Assembly: GCF_011758745.1 (NCBI RefSeq)
Contig: NZ_JAANOV010000001.1
Coordinates: 1,674,001 to 1,738,000, forward strand
Length of the DNA stretch: 64,000 bases
Reading direction: 5' to 3'
Source: Amycolatopsis granulosa
Lineage (GTDB): Bacteria; Actinomycetota; Actinomycetes; Mycobacteriales; Pseudonocardiaceae
In this document: positions 27,150-35,527 of the stretch, piece by piece
How the letters are laid out: every line of letters begins with the position of its first letter
Position numbering within the stretch: position 1 is the stretch's first letter
Translations under genes and position numbers: made by a program
Notes under the pieces: model-generated
What the model was told of the DNA's origin: nothing
The model's input: only the letters and a program-made list of their open reading frames with translations
Database searches by the model: none

Positions 27150-28559
27150 GTGGTGACGACGGCTCAGCCCACGACGAGGCGATCCTCCACCGCCTATCCC
27201 CCGCGCCTGGTCCTCCCACTGGTGGCCAGCGCGGTCCTCAACCCCATCAACTCCACCCTGATCGCCGTCGCGCTGGTGCCGATCGGCCGGGCGTTCGGCG
27301 CCGGGCCGGAGCAGACCGCGTGGCTGATCACCTCGCTGTACCTGGCCACGGCCGTGGGGCAGCCGGTGGTCGGGCTGTTCGTCGACCGGTTCGGGGCACG
27401 GCGCGTGCTGCTGGCCGGTGCGGTCACCGTGATGCTCGCGGGCATCGGCGGGCTGCTCGCCTTCTCGCTGGGCTGGCTCGTCGCCGTGCGGGTCGTGCTC
27501 GGAGTCGGCACCTGCGCCGGGTTCCCGGCCGCGATGGCGGTGCTGCGCCGCCGCGCGGACACCACCGGCGGCGGCGTACCGAGCCGGATCCTGTCGGTCC
27601 TCGCGATGTCGGCGCAGACCGTCATGGTGATCGGGCCGACGCTCGGCGGCGCGCTGATCGGCCTGGCCGGGTGGCCGGCGATCTTCGCGGTCAACATCCC
27701 GCTGGCCGCCGTCGCGATCGTGCTCGCCCTCCTCTGGGTGCCCAAGGACCCGGTGCCCAGCGGCCCCCGGGAGCCGATCGACGTCGCCGGCATCGCGTTG
27801 TTCTCGGCGACCCTGCTCGCGGTGCTCCTCTACGTGATGGAGCCCGCGGTGTCCGACCTGTACCTGCTCGGCGTCGCGGTGCTGCTGGGCGCGCTGTTCA
27901 CCCGTGTCGAGCTGCGTGCCCACCGACCGTTCCTCGACCTGCGCATGCTCGCCGGCAACGGCCCGCTGCTGCGCACCTACCTGCGCCAGGCGCTGGCGTT
28001 CCTCATCGTGTACGCGGTCATGTTCGGTTACGTCCAGTGGCTGGAGTCGGCGCGCGAGCTGTCCGAGTCGGCGGCCGGCGCGCTGCTGATGCCGATGTCG
28101 GTCGCCGCCGTGGTCGCCGCGGCTTCGGCGGGCAAACCGACGCGGCTCAAGGGCCGGCTGATCGTCAACTCGGTGGCCCTGCTCGCCGGGGCGGTGCTGC
28201 TGCTGTTCGTGGGCGACGGGACGTGGCTCGGCACGCTGGTGGTGCTGGCCGCGATCTTCGGGCTGGGCCAGGGGCTGACGAGCGTGACCAACCAGACCGT
28301 CCTGTACGGACAGGCGCCGCCGGAGGTGATCGGCACCGCGAGCGGGCTGTTCCGCACCGCCCAGTACCTCGGCGCGATCGCGGCGTCGACGCTGATCGCG
28401 TTGTGCTTCGGCGACCGGGCCAGCTCGGGCGGCCTGCACGGGCTGGCGGTCGCGCTCATCGCGATCGGCGTCGTGCTGTTCGTCGTGACGGCCGCCGACC
28501 GGGCACTGCGGAACTCCGGTACTCGTGCCGACGCGACCGCGCCCGGCCACCGGCCGTGA
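27150..28559 (+). CDS. MFS drug-efflux-type transporter (DHA2-like)
   Basis: This 469-residue membrane protein has about 14 hydrophobic segments. It shows LNPINSTLIAVALVPIGRAF in helix 1, the loop 2-3 signature GLFVDRFGARRVLLAG, and motif C-like GPTLGGALIGLAGWPAIFAVNIPLA. The motif C sequence and 14 helices indicate drug:H+ antiport of the DHA2 type. GAGGAAG precedes the start; GTG at 27150 and at 27153 are both possible. It is cotranscribed with the MarR gene, and the ligand is unknown. Confidence 0.85.
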   Translation: MVTTAQPTTRRSSTAYPPRLVLPLVASAVLNPINSTLIAVALVPIGRAFGAGPEQTAWLITSLYLATAVGQPVVGLFVDRFGARRVLLAGAVTVMLAGIGGLLAFSLGWLVAVRVVLGVGTCAGFPAAMAVLRRRADTTGGGVPSRILSVLAMSAQTVMVIGPTLGGALIGLAGWPAIFAVNIPLAAVAIVLALLWVPKDPVPSGPREPIDVAGIALFSATLLAVLLYVMEPAVSDLYLLGVAVLLGALFTRVELRAHRPFLDLRMLAGNGPLLRTYLRQALAFLIVYAVMFGYVQWLESARELSESAAGALLMPMSVAAVVAAASAGKPTRLKGRLIVNSVALLAGAVLLLFVGDGTWLGTLVVLAAIFGLGQGLTSVTNQTVLYGQAPPEVIGTASGLFRTAQYLGAIAASTLIALCFGDRASSGGLHGLAVALIAIGVVLFVVTAADRALRNSGTRADATAPGHRP

Positions 28560-28575
28560 CCGGCGGCCGGGCGCG
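28538..28575. terminator. Terminator spanning MFS stop
   Basis: CGCGCCCGGCC (28538-28548) and GGCCGGGCGCG (28565-28575) form a perfect 11-bp stem. The stop codon of the transporter is in the loop, and the convergent VOC gene ends 12 bases beyond. Confidence 0.65.
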
Positions 28576-28586
28576 TCCGCCGGCTT

Positions 28587-29084
28587 CTAGAGCACCTGGT
28601 GGCCGTACATCTCACCCAGCGGGTCGGCGATGAGCTCGATGCGGGCGCCGTCCGGATCGCGGAAGTAGATCGAGACGTCGCTGTGCACCGCGTGCTCGAC
28701 ACCGGCGTCGGCCAGCTTGCCCGCGAGCCGCTGCCACCGCTGCGGGTCGACCGAGATGGCGACGTGGTGCAGCCCGCCGAGCACCTCGGCGTAGGGGCCG
28801 ACGTCCAGGCCGGGGAAGTCGAAGAAGGCCAGCAGGTTGCCGTTGCCGATGTCGAAGAAGAAGTGCGACGAGCCGGGGTAGTCGCGGTTCTCGATCAGCT
28901 CGGTGAGCGGGAACTCCAGCAGGTCCTGGTAGAAGCGGATGGTCCGCTCGACGTCACTGCTGATCAGCGCCGTGTGGTGCAGGCCGCGGGCGGACGAGGC
29001 CGGCCGTTGCCCGGCGGGCTCGAGGTGGGCGTCGCGGATGCGGTCGCGCTCCGCGCGCACCGCGTCGAGGTCGACGGAGCTCAT
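28587..29084 (-). CDS. VOC-family (glyoxalase/dioxygenase-like) protein
   Basis: This 165-residue protein has two vicinal-oxygen-chelate beta-alpha-beta-beta-beta repeats: GLHHTALISSDVERTIRFYQ and LGGLHHVAISVDPQRWQRL, the latter closing with YFRDPDGARIELIADP. The His in HHTA, the His in HHVA and the Glu in RIEL are the expected metal ligands, so an active metalloenzyme is plausible. The reaction is unknown. The ATG at 29084 is chosen because the protein then begins MSSVDLDAVRAERDRIR; the upstream frame is only noise. It lies downstream of yceI on the same strand, 67 bases away. Confidence 0.78.
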   Translation of the reverse strand: MSSVDLDAVRAERDRIRDAHLEPAGQRPASSARGLHHTALISSDVERTIRFYQDLLEFPLTELIENRDYPGSSHFFFDIGNGNLLAFFDFPGLDVGPYAEVLGGLHHVAISVDPQRWQRLAGKLADAGVEHAVHSDVSIYFRDPDGARIELIADPLGEMYGHQVL

Positions 29085-29151
29085 GGCGTTCCTTTCTCCG
29101 GTGCGGAGGTGGTGTGCCCGGCTTACCCGCCGGGCACCACCGGCATCCGCG

Positions 29152-29709
29152 TCAGGCGGACTTGATCGCGGAGACCTCGAACTCCAGGGTGACCTTGTCG
29201 CTGACCAGGACACCGCCGGTCTCGAGCGCGGCGTTCCAGGTGACGCCGAAGTCCTTGCGGTTGATGGTGGTCGAGCCCTCGAAGCCGATCCGGGCGTTGC
29301 CGAACGGGTCCTGCGCGGTGCCCTCGAACTCGAACGGGATCGTGACCGGCTTGGTGATGCCCCGGATCGTCAGGTCGCCGGTCACGTCGAAGCTCGCCTC
29401 ACCGGTCTGCTCGATGGCGGTGGAGACGAAGGTGATCTCCGGGTACTCGTCCATCGACAGGAAGTCGTTGCTGCGCAGGTGCGCGTCGCGGTCGGCGTTG
29501 CGGGTGTCGATGCTGTCGGCCTTGATGGCGACGGTGACCGACGACTTCGCCGGGTTCTCGCCGTCGATCCGCGCGGTGCCGCTGAACTCGTTGAACGAAC
29601 CGCGCACCTTGGTCACCATCGCGTGGCGGGCGACGAAACCGATGCGGGTGTGGGTCGGGTCCAGGGTGTATTCGCCGGTCAGGGTCGCGTAGCTGGTCTG
29701 GGCGGTCAT
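29152..29709 (-). CDS. YceI-family lipid-binding protein
   Basis: This 185-residue protein has the YceI lipocalin-like fold that binds isoprenoid-type lipids. The core shows GEYTLDPTHTRIGFVARHAMVTKVRGSF in the first strands, then RNADRDAHLRSNDFLSMDEYPEI, and ends with FEVSA. No signal peptide is seen, so it is probably cytoplasmic, as in many actinobacteria. GGAGG lies eight bases before the ATG at 29709. It is divergent from the MarR gene at 29796, and the palindrome between them suggests control by that regulator. Confidence 0.88.
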   Translation of the reverse strand: MTAQTSYATLTGEYTLDPTHTRIGFVARHAMVTKVRGSFNEFSGTARIDGENPAKSSVTVAIKADSIDTRNADRDAHLRSNDFLSMDEYPEITFVSTAIEQTGEASFDVTGDLTIRGITKPVTIPFEFEGTAQDPFGNARIGFEGSTTINRKDFGVTWNAALETGGVLVSDKVTLEFEVSAIKSA

Positions 29710-29775
29710 TCCGGGTTCCTCCATTGGTTGATGCGTCATCCTCACCGTGCCACAACTTGGATGACACGTCAACTA

Positions 29776-29794
29776 TTCCCGCTATACTCGGGAA
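29776..29794. promoter_or_regulatory. MarR promoter and operator palindrome
   Basis: TTCCCG (29776-29781) and CGGGAA (29789-29794) flank the -10 box TATACT (29783-29788). The ATG at 29796 follows the -10 by seven bases with no ribosome-binding site, so the transcript is probably leaderless. The inverted repeat covers the promoter and is the likely autorepression site. Confidence 0.6.
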
Positions 29795-29795
29795 C

Positions 29796-30269
29796 ATGAC
29801 CCGATGGCTCGACGAGTCCGAACAGCAGGCGTGGCGCGCGTACGTGACCATGCAGGGCCACCTGAACGCCGCACTGGGCCGGCGGATGCAGGCCGACTCG
29901 AAGCTGTCGCTGCCCGATTTCGAGGTCCTGGTGCAGCTCACCGAGACCCGCGAGGGACGGGTCCGGGTGTTCGAGCTGGCACGGGCGCTCGACTGGGAGA
30001 AGAGCCGGCTGTCCCACCACCTGCGCCGCATGCAGAAGCGCGGCCTGGTGGCGCGCGAGGAATGCCCGGACGACGCGCGCGGCGCCTTCATCGCGGTGAC
30101 GCGCGAGGGCCGGGAGGCGATCGAGCAGGCCGCCCCGCACCACGTGGACACCGTGCGCGAGCTGGTGTTCGACGCGCTGACCCCGGATCAGGTGGACGCC
30201 CTGCGGGCGATCTCCGAGCGTATCCTCGCCGCGGTCCGCCCGCAGGACTGGCCTCAGGACCGCAAGTAG
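29796..30269 (+). CDS. MarR-family transcriptional regulator
   Basis: This 157-residue winged-helix protein has a DNA-binding part RVFELARALDWEKSRLSHHLRRMQKRGLV followed by the wing REECPDDARGAFIAVTREG. The N-terminus (TRWLDESEQQAWRAYVTMQ) forms the dimer helix typical of actinobacterial MarR proteins paired with yceI. The ATG at 29796 is chosen from the leaderless -10. Its 3' end overlaps the convergent SDR gene by 16 bases. The yceI gene, transcribed away, is the most likely target besides itself. Confidence 0.85.
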   Translation: MTRWLDESEQQAWRAYVTMQGHLNAALGRRMQADSKLSLPDFEVLVQLTETREGRVRVFELARALDWEKSRLSHHLRRMQKRGLVAREECPDDARGAFIAVTREGREAIEQAAPHHVDTVRELVFDALTPDQVDALRAISERILAAVRPQDWPQDRK

Positions 30270-31009
30270 GAGGCGCCGTTGAGGTCGAGGATGGCACCGG
30301 CGGCCCACTCGGCCCCGGCCGAGGCGAGGTAGACGACCGCGGCGGCGATCTCACCCGGTTCGGCGACCCGGCCGAACGGGGACTGCGCCCGCAACGCCGC
30401 GCCCCGCTCCCCCGTCAGCCAGTCCGCGACCCGCTCGGTGGCGATGAACCCCGGCGCCACGGCGCTGACCGCGATGCCGTGCGGCGCGAGGTGCACCGCG
30501 AGCGACTGGCCCAGCGAGTGCAACGCGGCCTTGGTCGCCCCGTACGCCGGGTGGTCCGGTTCGCCGCGGAAGGCGCCACGCGAACCGACGTTGACCACCC
30601 GCCCGCCGGCGCCCCGGGCGATCATGTGCCGGGCGACGCAGAACGTGAGGTCGGCCGCGCCGAGCAGGTTGACCTCGACCGACTGCCGCCACACCGCGCG
30701 CCAGTGCTCGAACGTGGTCTCCGCCAGCGGATGCGCCGTCTCGGTGGTGGTCACCACGGCGGCGTTGTTGACCAGCACGTCGACGCCGCCGAGCGCCTCC
30801 TCGGCGGCGTCGGCGATGGTCCGCGCGTCCCGGACGTCGCCCTGGACGAGCGCGTGGCCGTCGCCGGGCAGGGCGGTGAGCGTGGCCTGCGCGGCCGCCC
30901 GGTTGGCGTTGAAGTGCACCGCGACGCGGTCACCGCGCTCGGCGAACGCCGTCGCGATCGCGCGGCCCAGGCCGGCCGAGGCGCCGGTGACGAGGACCCC
31001 GCGGCTCAT
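30254..31009 (-). CDS. Short-chain dehydrogenase/reductase
   Basis: This 251-residue classical SDR oxidoreductase uses NAD(P)H. The cofactor motif is [19 protein letters not shown] lies at residues near 82, the catalytic Ser is in NVGSRGAF and the Tyr-Lys pair is in [18 protein letters not shown] follows, as in 3-oxoacyl-ACP-reductase-like members. The substrate is unknown. The ATG overlaps the stop of the upstream VOC gene as ATGA, so the two form an operon; a divergent GntR regulator is the likely controller. Confidence 0.88.
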   Translation of the reverse strand: MSRGVLVTGASAGLGRAIATAFAERGDRVAVHFNANRAAAQATLTALPGDGHALVQGDVRDARTIADAAEEALGGVDVLVNNAAVVTTTETAHPLAETTFEHWRAVWRQSVEVNLLGAADLTFCVARHMIARGAGGRVVNVGSRGAFRGEPDHPAYGATKAALHSLGQSLAVHLAPHGIAVSAVAPGFIATERVADWLTGERGAALRAQSPFGRVAEPGEIAAAVVYLASAGAEWAAGAILDLNGASYLRS

Positions 31010-31425
31010 CGGGCGAACAACTGGGACTCGTCGCGGAACGCCTTGAACTCCAGGGCGTTACCGGCCGGATCGTGCAGGAACATCGTCCACTGCTCCCCCT
31101 TCTCCCCCGCGAAGCGCTGGTAGGGCTCGATGACGAACCGCGTGCCGGCGGCCCGGAGCCGGTCGGCCAGCTCGTGGAACGCGTCCACGGTCAGCACCAG
31201 CCCGAAGTGCGGCACCGGGACGTCGTGGCCGTCCACCGGGTTGCGCCCGGCCTCCGCCCGCGCGCCGTCGACGACGTGGGTGACCACCTGGTGGCCGTGG
31301 AAGTTCCAGTCGACCCACTTCGTGTCGGAGCGGCCCTCGGGCAGGCCGAGCACCCCGCCGTAGAACTCCCGGGCTCGGCCGAGGTCGTCGACCGGGATCG
31401 CGAGGTGGAATGCGGGACGGGTCAT
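31006..31425 (-). CDS. VOC-family protein
   Basis: This 139-residue glyoxalase/bleomycin-resistance-fold protein contains [22 protein letters not shown] at the start, [20 protein letters not shown] at mid-length and [15 protein letters not shown] at the end. His in FHLA, His in PHFG and Glu in LEFK could bind a metal. The sequence resembles members annotated as dioxygenase-like enzymes ([14 protein letters not shown] is conserved in them), but the reaction is not known. It is the first gene of an operon with the SDR gene. Confidence 0.78.
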   Translation of the reverse strand: MTRPAFHLAIPVDDLGRAREFYGGVLGLPEGRSDTKWVDWNFHGHQVVTHVVDGARAEAGRNPVDGHDVPVPHFGLVLTVDAFHELADRLRAAGTRFVIEPYQRFAGEKGEQWTMFLHDPAGNALEFKAFRDESQLFAR

Positions 31426-31458
31426 CGAGCGGTCCTCCTTGTCGTCGGTGGACCCAGC

Positions 31459-31488
31459 TTGACCGAGTCGGGAAACAATGTCAACATT
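31459..31488. promoter_or_regulatory. Divergent gntR/VOC promoter with operator
   Basis: On the plus strand, -35 TTGACC (31459-31464), a 17-bp spacer and a -10-like CAACAT (31482-31487) lie six bases before the gntR ATG. On the minus strand TTGACA (31479-31484) is a -35 for the VOC-SDR operon. AATGT-CA-ACATT (31477-31488) is an inverted repeat that covers both and is a candidate GntR operator. Confidence 0.5.
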
Positions 31489-31493
31489 CGAAC

Positions 31494-32153
31494 ATGCAGC
31501 CCGCCCGGCGGCGCGGCCTGGCCGAGGAGGCCGCCGACCGCATCCGTGACGAGATCCTCACCGGCCGGTTCGCGCCCGGCAGTGCCCTGCGGGAGGTCGA
31601 GCTGGCCGCGTCCCTGCGGGTCAGCCGCGGGTCGGTACGGGAGGGCCTGGCGATCCTGGAGCGGGAGGGCCTGGTGCACAGCGAGTGGCACCGGGGCACG
31701 CGGATCATCGGGCTGACCGAGACCGACATCGTCGAGGTGTACGCGGTCCGCGCGGCGCTCGACCGGCTCGCGACGCTGACCGCGGCGCGGCGCGGACGGC
31801 CGGAGCAGTTCGACGAGCTGGACCGGCTGGTCGCGGCGATGGACCGGGAGGCCCGGGGCGCCGCCGACGGCGGCCGGCTGGTGGCGCTCGACATCGAGTT
31901 CCACGACTGCGTGTACGCGATCGCCGGCAACGCCCGGCTGATCAGCGCGTGGGAGGCCGTGCGGTCGCAGGTGCACCTCTTCCAGGCCAACCGGGTACGG
32001 CTGTCGCACGAGCACTACCGGACCCGGGTGGTCGGCGAGCACCGGGAACTGGCGGCCCTGTTGCGCGCCGGGCGCGTCGAGGGGCTCGGCGACCTGGCGG
32101 AGGAGCACGTGCAGTCGGCGTGCCGCGGACTGCTCGACAGCCTCCACGCCTGA
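31494..32153 (+). CDS. GntR-family (FCD) transcriptional regulator
   Basis: This 219-residue regulator has the N-terminal GntR winged helix ([22 protein letters not shown], then [21 protein letters not shown]). A C-terminal FCD effector domain follows, with metal-site residues in [18 protein letters not shown] and [16 protein letters not shown] regulators usually sense carboxylic acids or sugar acids. The ATG at 31494 is six bases past a -10-like element, so it may be leaderless. It is divergent from the VOC-SDR operon, the expected target. Confidence 0.85.
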   Translation: MQPARRRGLAEEAADRIRDEILTGRFAPGSALREVELAASLRVSRGSVREGLAILEREGLVHSEWHRGTRIIGLTETDIVEVYAVRAALDRLATLTAARRGRPEQFDELDRLVAAMDREARGAADGGRLVALDIEFHDCVYAIAGNARLISAWEAVRSQVHLFQANRVRLSHEHYRTRVVGEHRELAALLRAGRVEGLGDLAEEHVQSACRGLLDSLHA

Positions 32154-32236
32154 CGGCCCCGGCCCGCTCGCCTACGCTGGTCCTCGCGGCCGCACTACCC
32201 AGCCGTGGTCGCCGAGACGGGGAACGAGGGGTCGCC

Positions 32237-33073
32237 ATGGGCCGCGTGACGGTGCGACGTCCGGTGCGGAAGCTGACCGGCGACGGGCAGCGGCGCCGGG
32301 CCGATCTGCTGGCCGCCGAAGAGCCGCTGGAGCTGCGGGTCGGCGGTGCGGCGCTGGCCGTCACCATGCGCACCCCCGGGCACGACGTGGAGCTGGCGCA
32401 CGGGTTCCTGCTGTCCGAGGGCGTCATCGGCGCGCGCGACGACGTGTTCGCCGCCCGCTACTGCGACGGCGTGGACGACCAGGGGCGCAACACCTACAAC
32501 GTCCTCGACCTGACCCTGGCCGACGGTGTCGCGCCGCCGGAGACCGGCGTGGAACGCAACTTCTACACCACGTCCTCGTGCGGGGTGTGCGGCAAGGCGG
32601 CACTCGACGCGGTGAAGCTCAAGACCCGGTTCCCGCCCGGCGAGTCGGCGTTCGCCGTGTCCACCGAGGTGCTCGCCGGGCTGCCGGACGCGCTGCGGGC
32701 CCAGCAGCGCGTGTTCGCCAGCACCGGCGGCCTGCACGCCGCCGGGTTGTTCCGCGCCGACGGATCGCTGCTCGCCGTGCGGGAGGACGTGGGACGGCAC
32801 AACGCGGTCGACAAGGTGCTCGGCTGGGCGTTGCTGGAGGGCCGGGTACCGCTGACCGACTGCGGGCTGCTCGTGTCCGGACGGGCGTCGTTCGAACTCG
32901 TGCAGAAGGCCGCGATGGCGGGCATCCCGTTCCTCGCCGCGGTGTCCGCGCCGTCCTCGCTGGCGGTCGAGCTGGCCGAGGAGAACGGCATGACCCTGGT
33001 CGGGTTCCTGCGCGGGGCGAGCATGAACCTCTACACCGGCGACCAGCGCGTGCTGGAGCCGGCGCGGGCGTGA
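32237..33073 (+). CDS. fdhD: Formate dehydrogenase sulfurtransferase FdhD
   Basis: FdhD moves sulfur from a cysteine desulfurase to the molybdenum cofactor and so activates formate dehydrogenase. The 278-residue protein begins with RRPVRKLTG and EPLELRVGG and has [13 protein letters not shown]. The Cys pair is in [13 protein letters not shown], with [15 protein letters not shown] and [21 protein letters not shown] later. The sulfur-carrying Cys residues are present. GAGGGG lies six bases before the ATG. The formate dehydrogenase itself is not in the window. Confidence 0.93.
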   Translation: MGRVTVRRPVRKLTGDGQRRRADLLAAEEPLELRVGGAALAVTMRTPGHDVELAHGFLLSEGVIGARDDVFAARYCDGVDDQGRNTYNVLDLTLADGVAPPETGVERNFYTTSSCGVCGKAALDAVKLKTRFPPGESAFAVSTEVLAGLPDALRAQQRVFASTGGLHAAGLFRADGSLLAVREDVGRHNAVDKVLGWALLEGRVPLTDCGLLVSGRASFELVQKAAMAGIPFLAAVSAPSSLAVELAEENGMTLVGFLRGASMNLYTGDQRVLEPARA

Positions 33074-33076
33074 CGG

Positions 33077-33979
33077 TCAGATCCGGGGCATGACCTCGGC
33101 GGCGAGACGTTCCATCTGCTCGAACTGATCGGCGAACGGGGTGAACAGGATCAGCCCGGCACCCGCCTCGGCCACCTCGCGCACCCCGGCCACGCACTCC
33201 TCCGGCGTGCCGGCCACCGCTACCGCCTCGAGCCCGCGCTTGCCGTAGATGGAGGCGAGCCCATCGGCCGCGTGGCGGCGCGCGGCGTCGCCGTCGTCGT
33301 CGATCGCGATGTAGACCCGCTTGGCGACCTGGAAGTCGTCGCGCCCGGCCTCGGCGAGCAGCTCGCGCAACGTCCGGACCTGGCCGGCGAAAGCCGCCGT
33401 GGTCGAGGAGCCCGCGCCGAAGAAGCCGTGACCGAACCGGACGGCACGCTTGAGGGCATTGGGGTGGCTGCCGCCGAACCACAACGGCGGCCCTGGTTTC
33501 TGGAACGGTTTGGGTTCCATCGCCGCGCCCTCCAGCTGCCAGAAGCGCCCGCCGAAGTCGACCGTCTCCTCCGCCCACAGGGCTTTGACCAGGCGGATGC
33601 CCTCGGTGAACCGGGCGACGTGGGCGTCGCCGTCGAGGCCGAACGCCCCGAAAGGCCGGTTGCGGCCGCCGCTGCCGACACCGACCTCCAGGCGGCCGCG
33701 GCTGAGCTGGTCCAGCGTCGCGAGGCTCTTGGCCAGGTGCACCGGGCTGTGCAGCGGGGTGACGTAGACGGCGCAGCCCAGGCGCAGCCGCTCCGTGCAG
33801 GCGAACGCGTAGGCCATCGTCTCGTTGGGCGCGAGGTGCGGGAACCGGCCGAGCGTCTGCTCCTGGGTCCAGCCGCTGTCGAACCCCAGTTCCTCGGCCC
33901 GGCGGACGTAGGCGCGGAAGGCGCCGGGGTCGAACGTGCCGTCGGCGACGAACTGTGGAATGGAAATCGCGAACCGCAT
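33077..33979 (-). CDS. LLM-class F420-dependent oxidoreductase
   Basis: This 300-residue luciferase-like TIM-barrel oxidoreductase contains RFAISIPQFVADG at the N-terminus, LGCAVYVTPLHSPVHLAKSLATLDQLSRGR with the Asp-Gln-Leu-Ser pattern, LEVGVGSGGRN, PKPFQKPGPPLWFGGSHP and GTPEECVAGVREV near the end. F420 rather than FMN dependence is inferred from the family's distribution in actinobacteria. The substrate is unknown. The ATG follows a minus-strand TAGTGT by seven bases with no ribosome-binding site, so it is probably leaderless. It is convergent with fdhD, with only three bases between the stops. Confidence 0.85.
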   Translation of the reverse strand: MRFAISIPQFVADGTFDPGAFRAYVRRAEELGFDSGWTQEQTLGRFPHLAPNETMAYAFACTERLRLGCAVYVTPLHSPVHLAKSLATLDQLSRGRLEVGVGSGGRNRPFGAFGLDGDAHVARFTEGIRLVKALWAEETVDFGGRFWQLEGAAMEPKPFQKPGPPLWFGGSHPNALKRAVRFGHGFFGAGSSTTAAFAGQVRTLRELLAEAGRDDFQVAKRVYIAIDDDGDAARRHAADGLASIYGKRGLEAVAVAGTPEECVAGVREVAEAGAGLILFTPFADQFEQMERLAAEVMPRI

Positions 33980-33986
33980 GACAACG

Positions 33987-33992
33987 ACACTA
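33987..33992 (-). promoter_or_regulatory. Leaderless -10 of LLM oxidoreductase
   Basis: Minus-strand TAGTGT ends seven bases before the ATG at 33979. Confidence 0.4.
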
Positions 33993-34071
33993 GCGGTGCC
34001 GGGTGTATCACCGAGGGCATTTCGCACGACAAGAGAGTCGAGACTGATGTTGAATGGCCCGGGAGGCCCAG

Positions 34072-34986
34072 GTGACCGAGGACGAAGCGACCGAGCCGCG
34101 CAGGCGGCCCAGCCGCCGTTCGGTGCTGATCGCAGGGGCCTCGGGCCTGGGTATCGCCGCGTTCGCCACCGGTACCGCCACCGGGGTGCTACCGGTGAGC
34201 GAGGCCGTGCAGCGGGTGCTGGGTGTGACGTCGTCCTCGCCCGCGACGCAGATCGGCGTGGCGAAGGTCGAACGGGTGTGGTCGCGCTACCGCAACCGGA
34301 TGGTCGACCTGGTGATGCTGCTGCCGTCGAAGTCGCCACCGCCGAACCTGCCGATGTCGCTGCTGCTCCACGGCCTGCACGGGCGGGCACGGACGGCGGC
34401 GCCGACCGGGACGCTCGCCGAGCTGGCCAGCCAGGTCGCGCGCAAGCGGATTCCGCCGTACGGGTTCGTCGCCGTGGACGGCGGTGACAGCTACTGGCAC
34501 GAGAACGTCCCTGGCGACGATCCGATGGGGATGCTGCTCGAAGAGGTCCCGCAGTGGCTTCGGGAACGCGGCCTGGGTGGCGCCGACGGTCTGCCGTTCG
34601 CCTGCACCGGCATGTCGATGGGCGGTTTCGGCACGCTGCTGTACGCGCGCCGGCGCGCGGAGCGCCGGGAACCGGCCGGGGCGCTGGCATTGCTGGCGCC
34701 GGCGCTCATCCTGTCGTGGCCGGAGATGAGCAAGCGGAACGCCTTCCACGACGAGACCGACTGGGCGTCGATGGACCCGCTGAAACACCTCGACGCGACG
34801 GCCGGCACGCCGACCGCCGTCTGGTGCGGCACGGAGGACTCGTTCGTCGCCGGCGCCCGGCGCTTCATCGCCGCCACGAAGCCGGAGATCGGCTACACCG
34901 CGAAGGGCAAACACGGCGACTCCTTCAACCGCACCGTGGTTCCCAGCATGATCAGCTTCCTGGGCAGGCACCACCCCATGGCATGA
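34072..34986 (+). CDS. Tat-exported alpha/beta-hydrolase (esterase-like)
   Basis: This 304-residue exported hydrolase has a twin-arginine leader (RRRPSRRSVLIAGASGLGI). The fold shows SLLLHGLHGRA (oxyanion loop), the nucleophile elbow CTGMSMGGFGT with Ser, an acid in VWCGTEDSFV and His in KGKHGDSFNR, so the triad is complete. The pattern resembles the secreted esterase-like/mycolyltransferase-type hydrolases. The substrate is unknown. GTG at 34072 is preferred because GGAGG ends five bases before it; an ATG at 34054 lacks such a site. A strong terminator follows the gene. Confidence 0.75.
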   Translation: MTEDEATEPRRRPSRRSVLIAGASGLGIAAFATGTATGVLPVSEAVQRVLGVTSSSPATQIGVAKVERVWSRYRNRMVDLVMLLPSKSPPPNLPMSLLLHGLHGRARTAAPTGTLAELASQVARKRIPPYGFVAVDGGDSYWHENVPGDDPMGMLLEEVPQWLRERGLGGADGLPFACTGMSMGGFGTLLYARRRAERREPAGALALLAPALILSWPEMSKRNAFHDETDWASMDPLKHLDATAGTPTAVWCGTEDSFVAGARRFIAATKPEIGYTAKGKHGDSFNRTVVPSMISFLGRHHPMA

Positions 34987-35010
34987 CAGGCAGTGAGCTG
35001 GCTGGTCATC

Positions 35011-35057
35011 CCGGAGCCCACCAGTCCGGTGCGGACTCTGGTGATTTCGGGCTCCGG
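35011..35057. terminator. Bidirectional terminator after esterase
   Basis: CCGGAGCCC (35011-35019) pairs with GGGCTCCGG (35049-35057). Nested inside, CACCAG (35019-35024) pairs with CTGGTG (35038-35043), and TCCG with CGGA. It lies between convergent genes. Confidence 0.7.
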
Positions 35058-35080
35058 CCCGCGTCGCCGGCTGGTGCTCG

Positions 35081-35485
35081 TCAGCCGAGCGAGCGGCCCA
35101 GCACCGAGATCAGCCACAGGCCGAAGAGCGTCGCCGTGAAGAGCAGGCTGGTCCAGGTCAGCAGGGGGCGGAACTCGGTGCCCGCCCGGCGCACGCGGCG
35201 CAACGCGTAGAACCCGAAGCCGAGCACCGGGAGCGGGATCGCGGGCAGCACCGACAACCGCACGGGGGCGGCGACCACGCACGCGAGTGTCATCAGGCTC
35301 AGCAGCCCCAGCATGACGCGGTACAGCGCCACACTGCTGAGATACGGCGCGATGATCCGGAAAGTGAGATCACTGATGCCGCGCACATCGTCCCGCCCCT
35401 CCGGAACGACGTTGTCCCCGGCCGTCAGGACCGGAGCGGCGCCGTCACCGGCACCCGAACGGGGACCAGCCCCCTCCACGCTCAT
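35081..35485 (-). CDS. Small membrane protein, unknown
   Basis: I do not recognise a named family. The 134-residue protein has a Gly/Asp-rich cytoplasmic N-terminus of about 35 residues. Two or three membrane segments follow (YRVMLGLLSLMTLACVVAAPV, then LPAIPLPVLGFGFYAL and a final LFTATLFGLWLISVLG). The ATG at 35485 follows a minus-strand TAAGCT (35492-35497) by six bases, which suggests a leaderless transcript. It lies upstream of nothing functionally clear, and is next to clpX on the same strand with about 42 bases between the clpX stop side and its own start. Confidence 0.6.
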   Translation of the reverse strand: MSVEGAGPRSGAGDGAAPVLTAGDNVVPEGRDDVRGISDLTFRIIAPYLSSVALYRVMLGLLSLMTLACVVAAPVRLSVLPAIPLPVLGFGFYALRRVRRAGTEFRPLLTWTSLLFTATLFGLWLISVLGRSLG

Positions 35486-35527
35486 TCGGCTAGCTTAGCG
35501 AGCGCGGAGCGGGCTGTTGCACACAGA

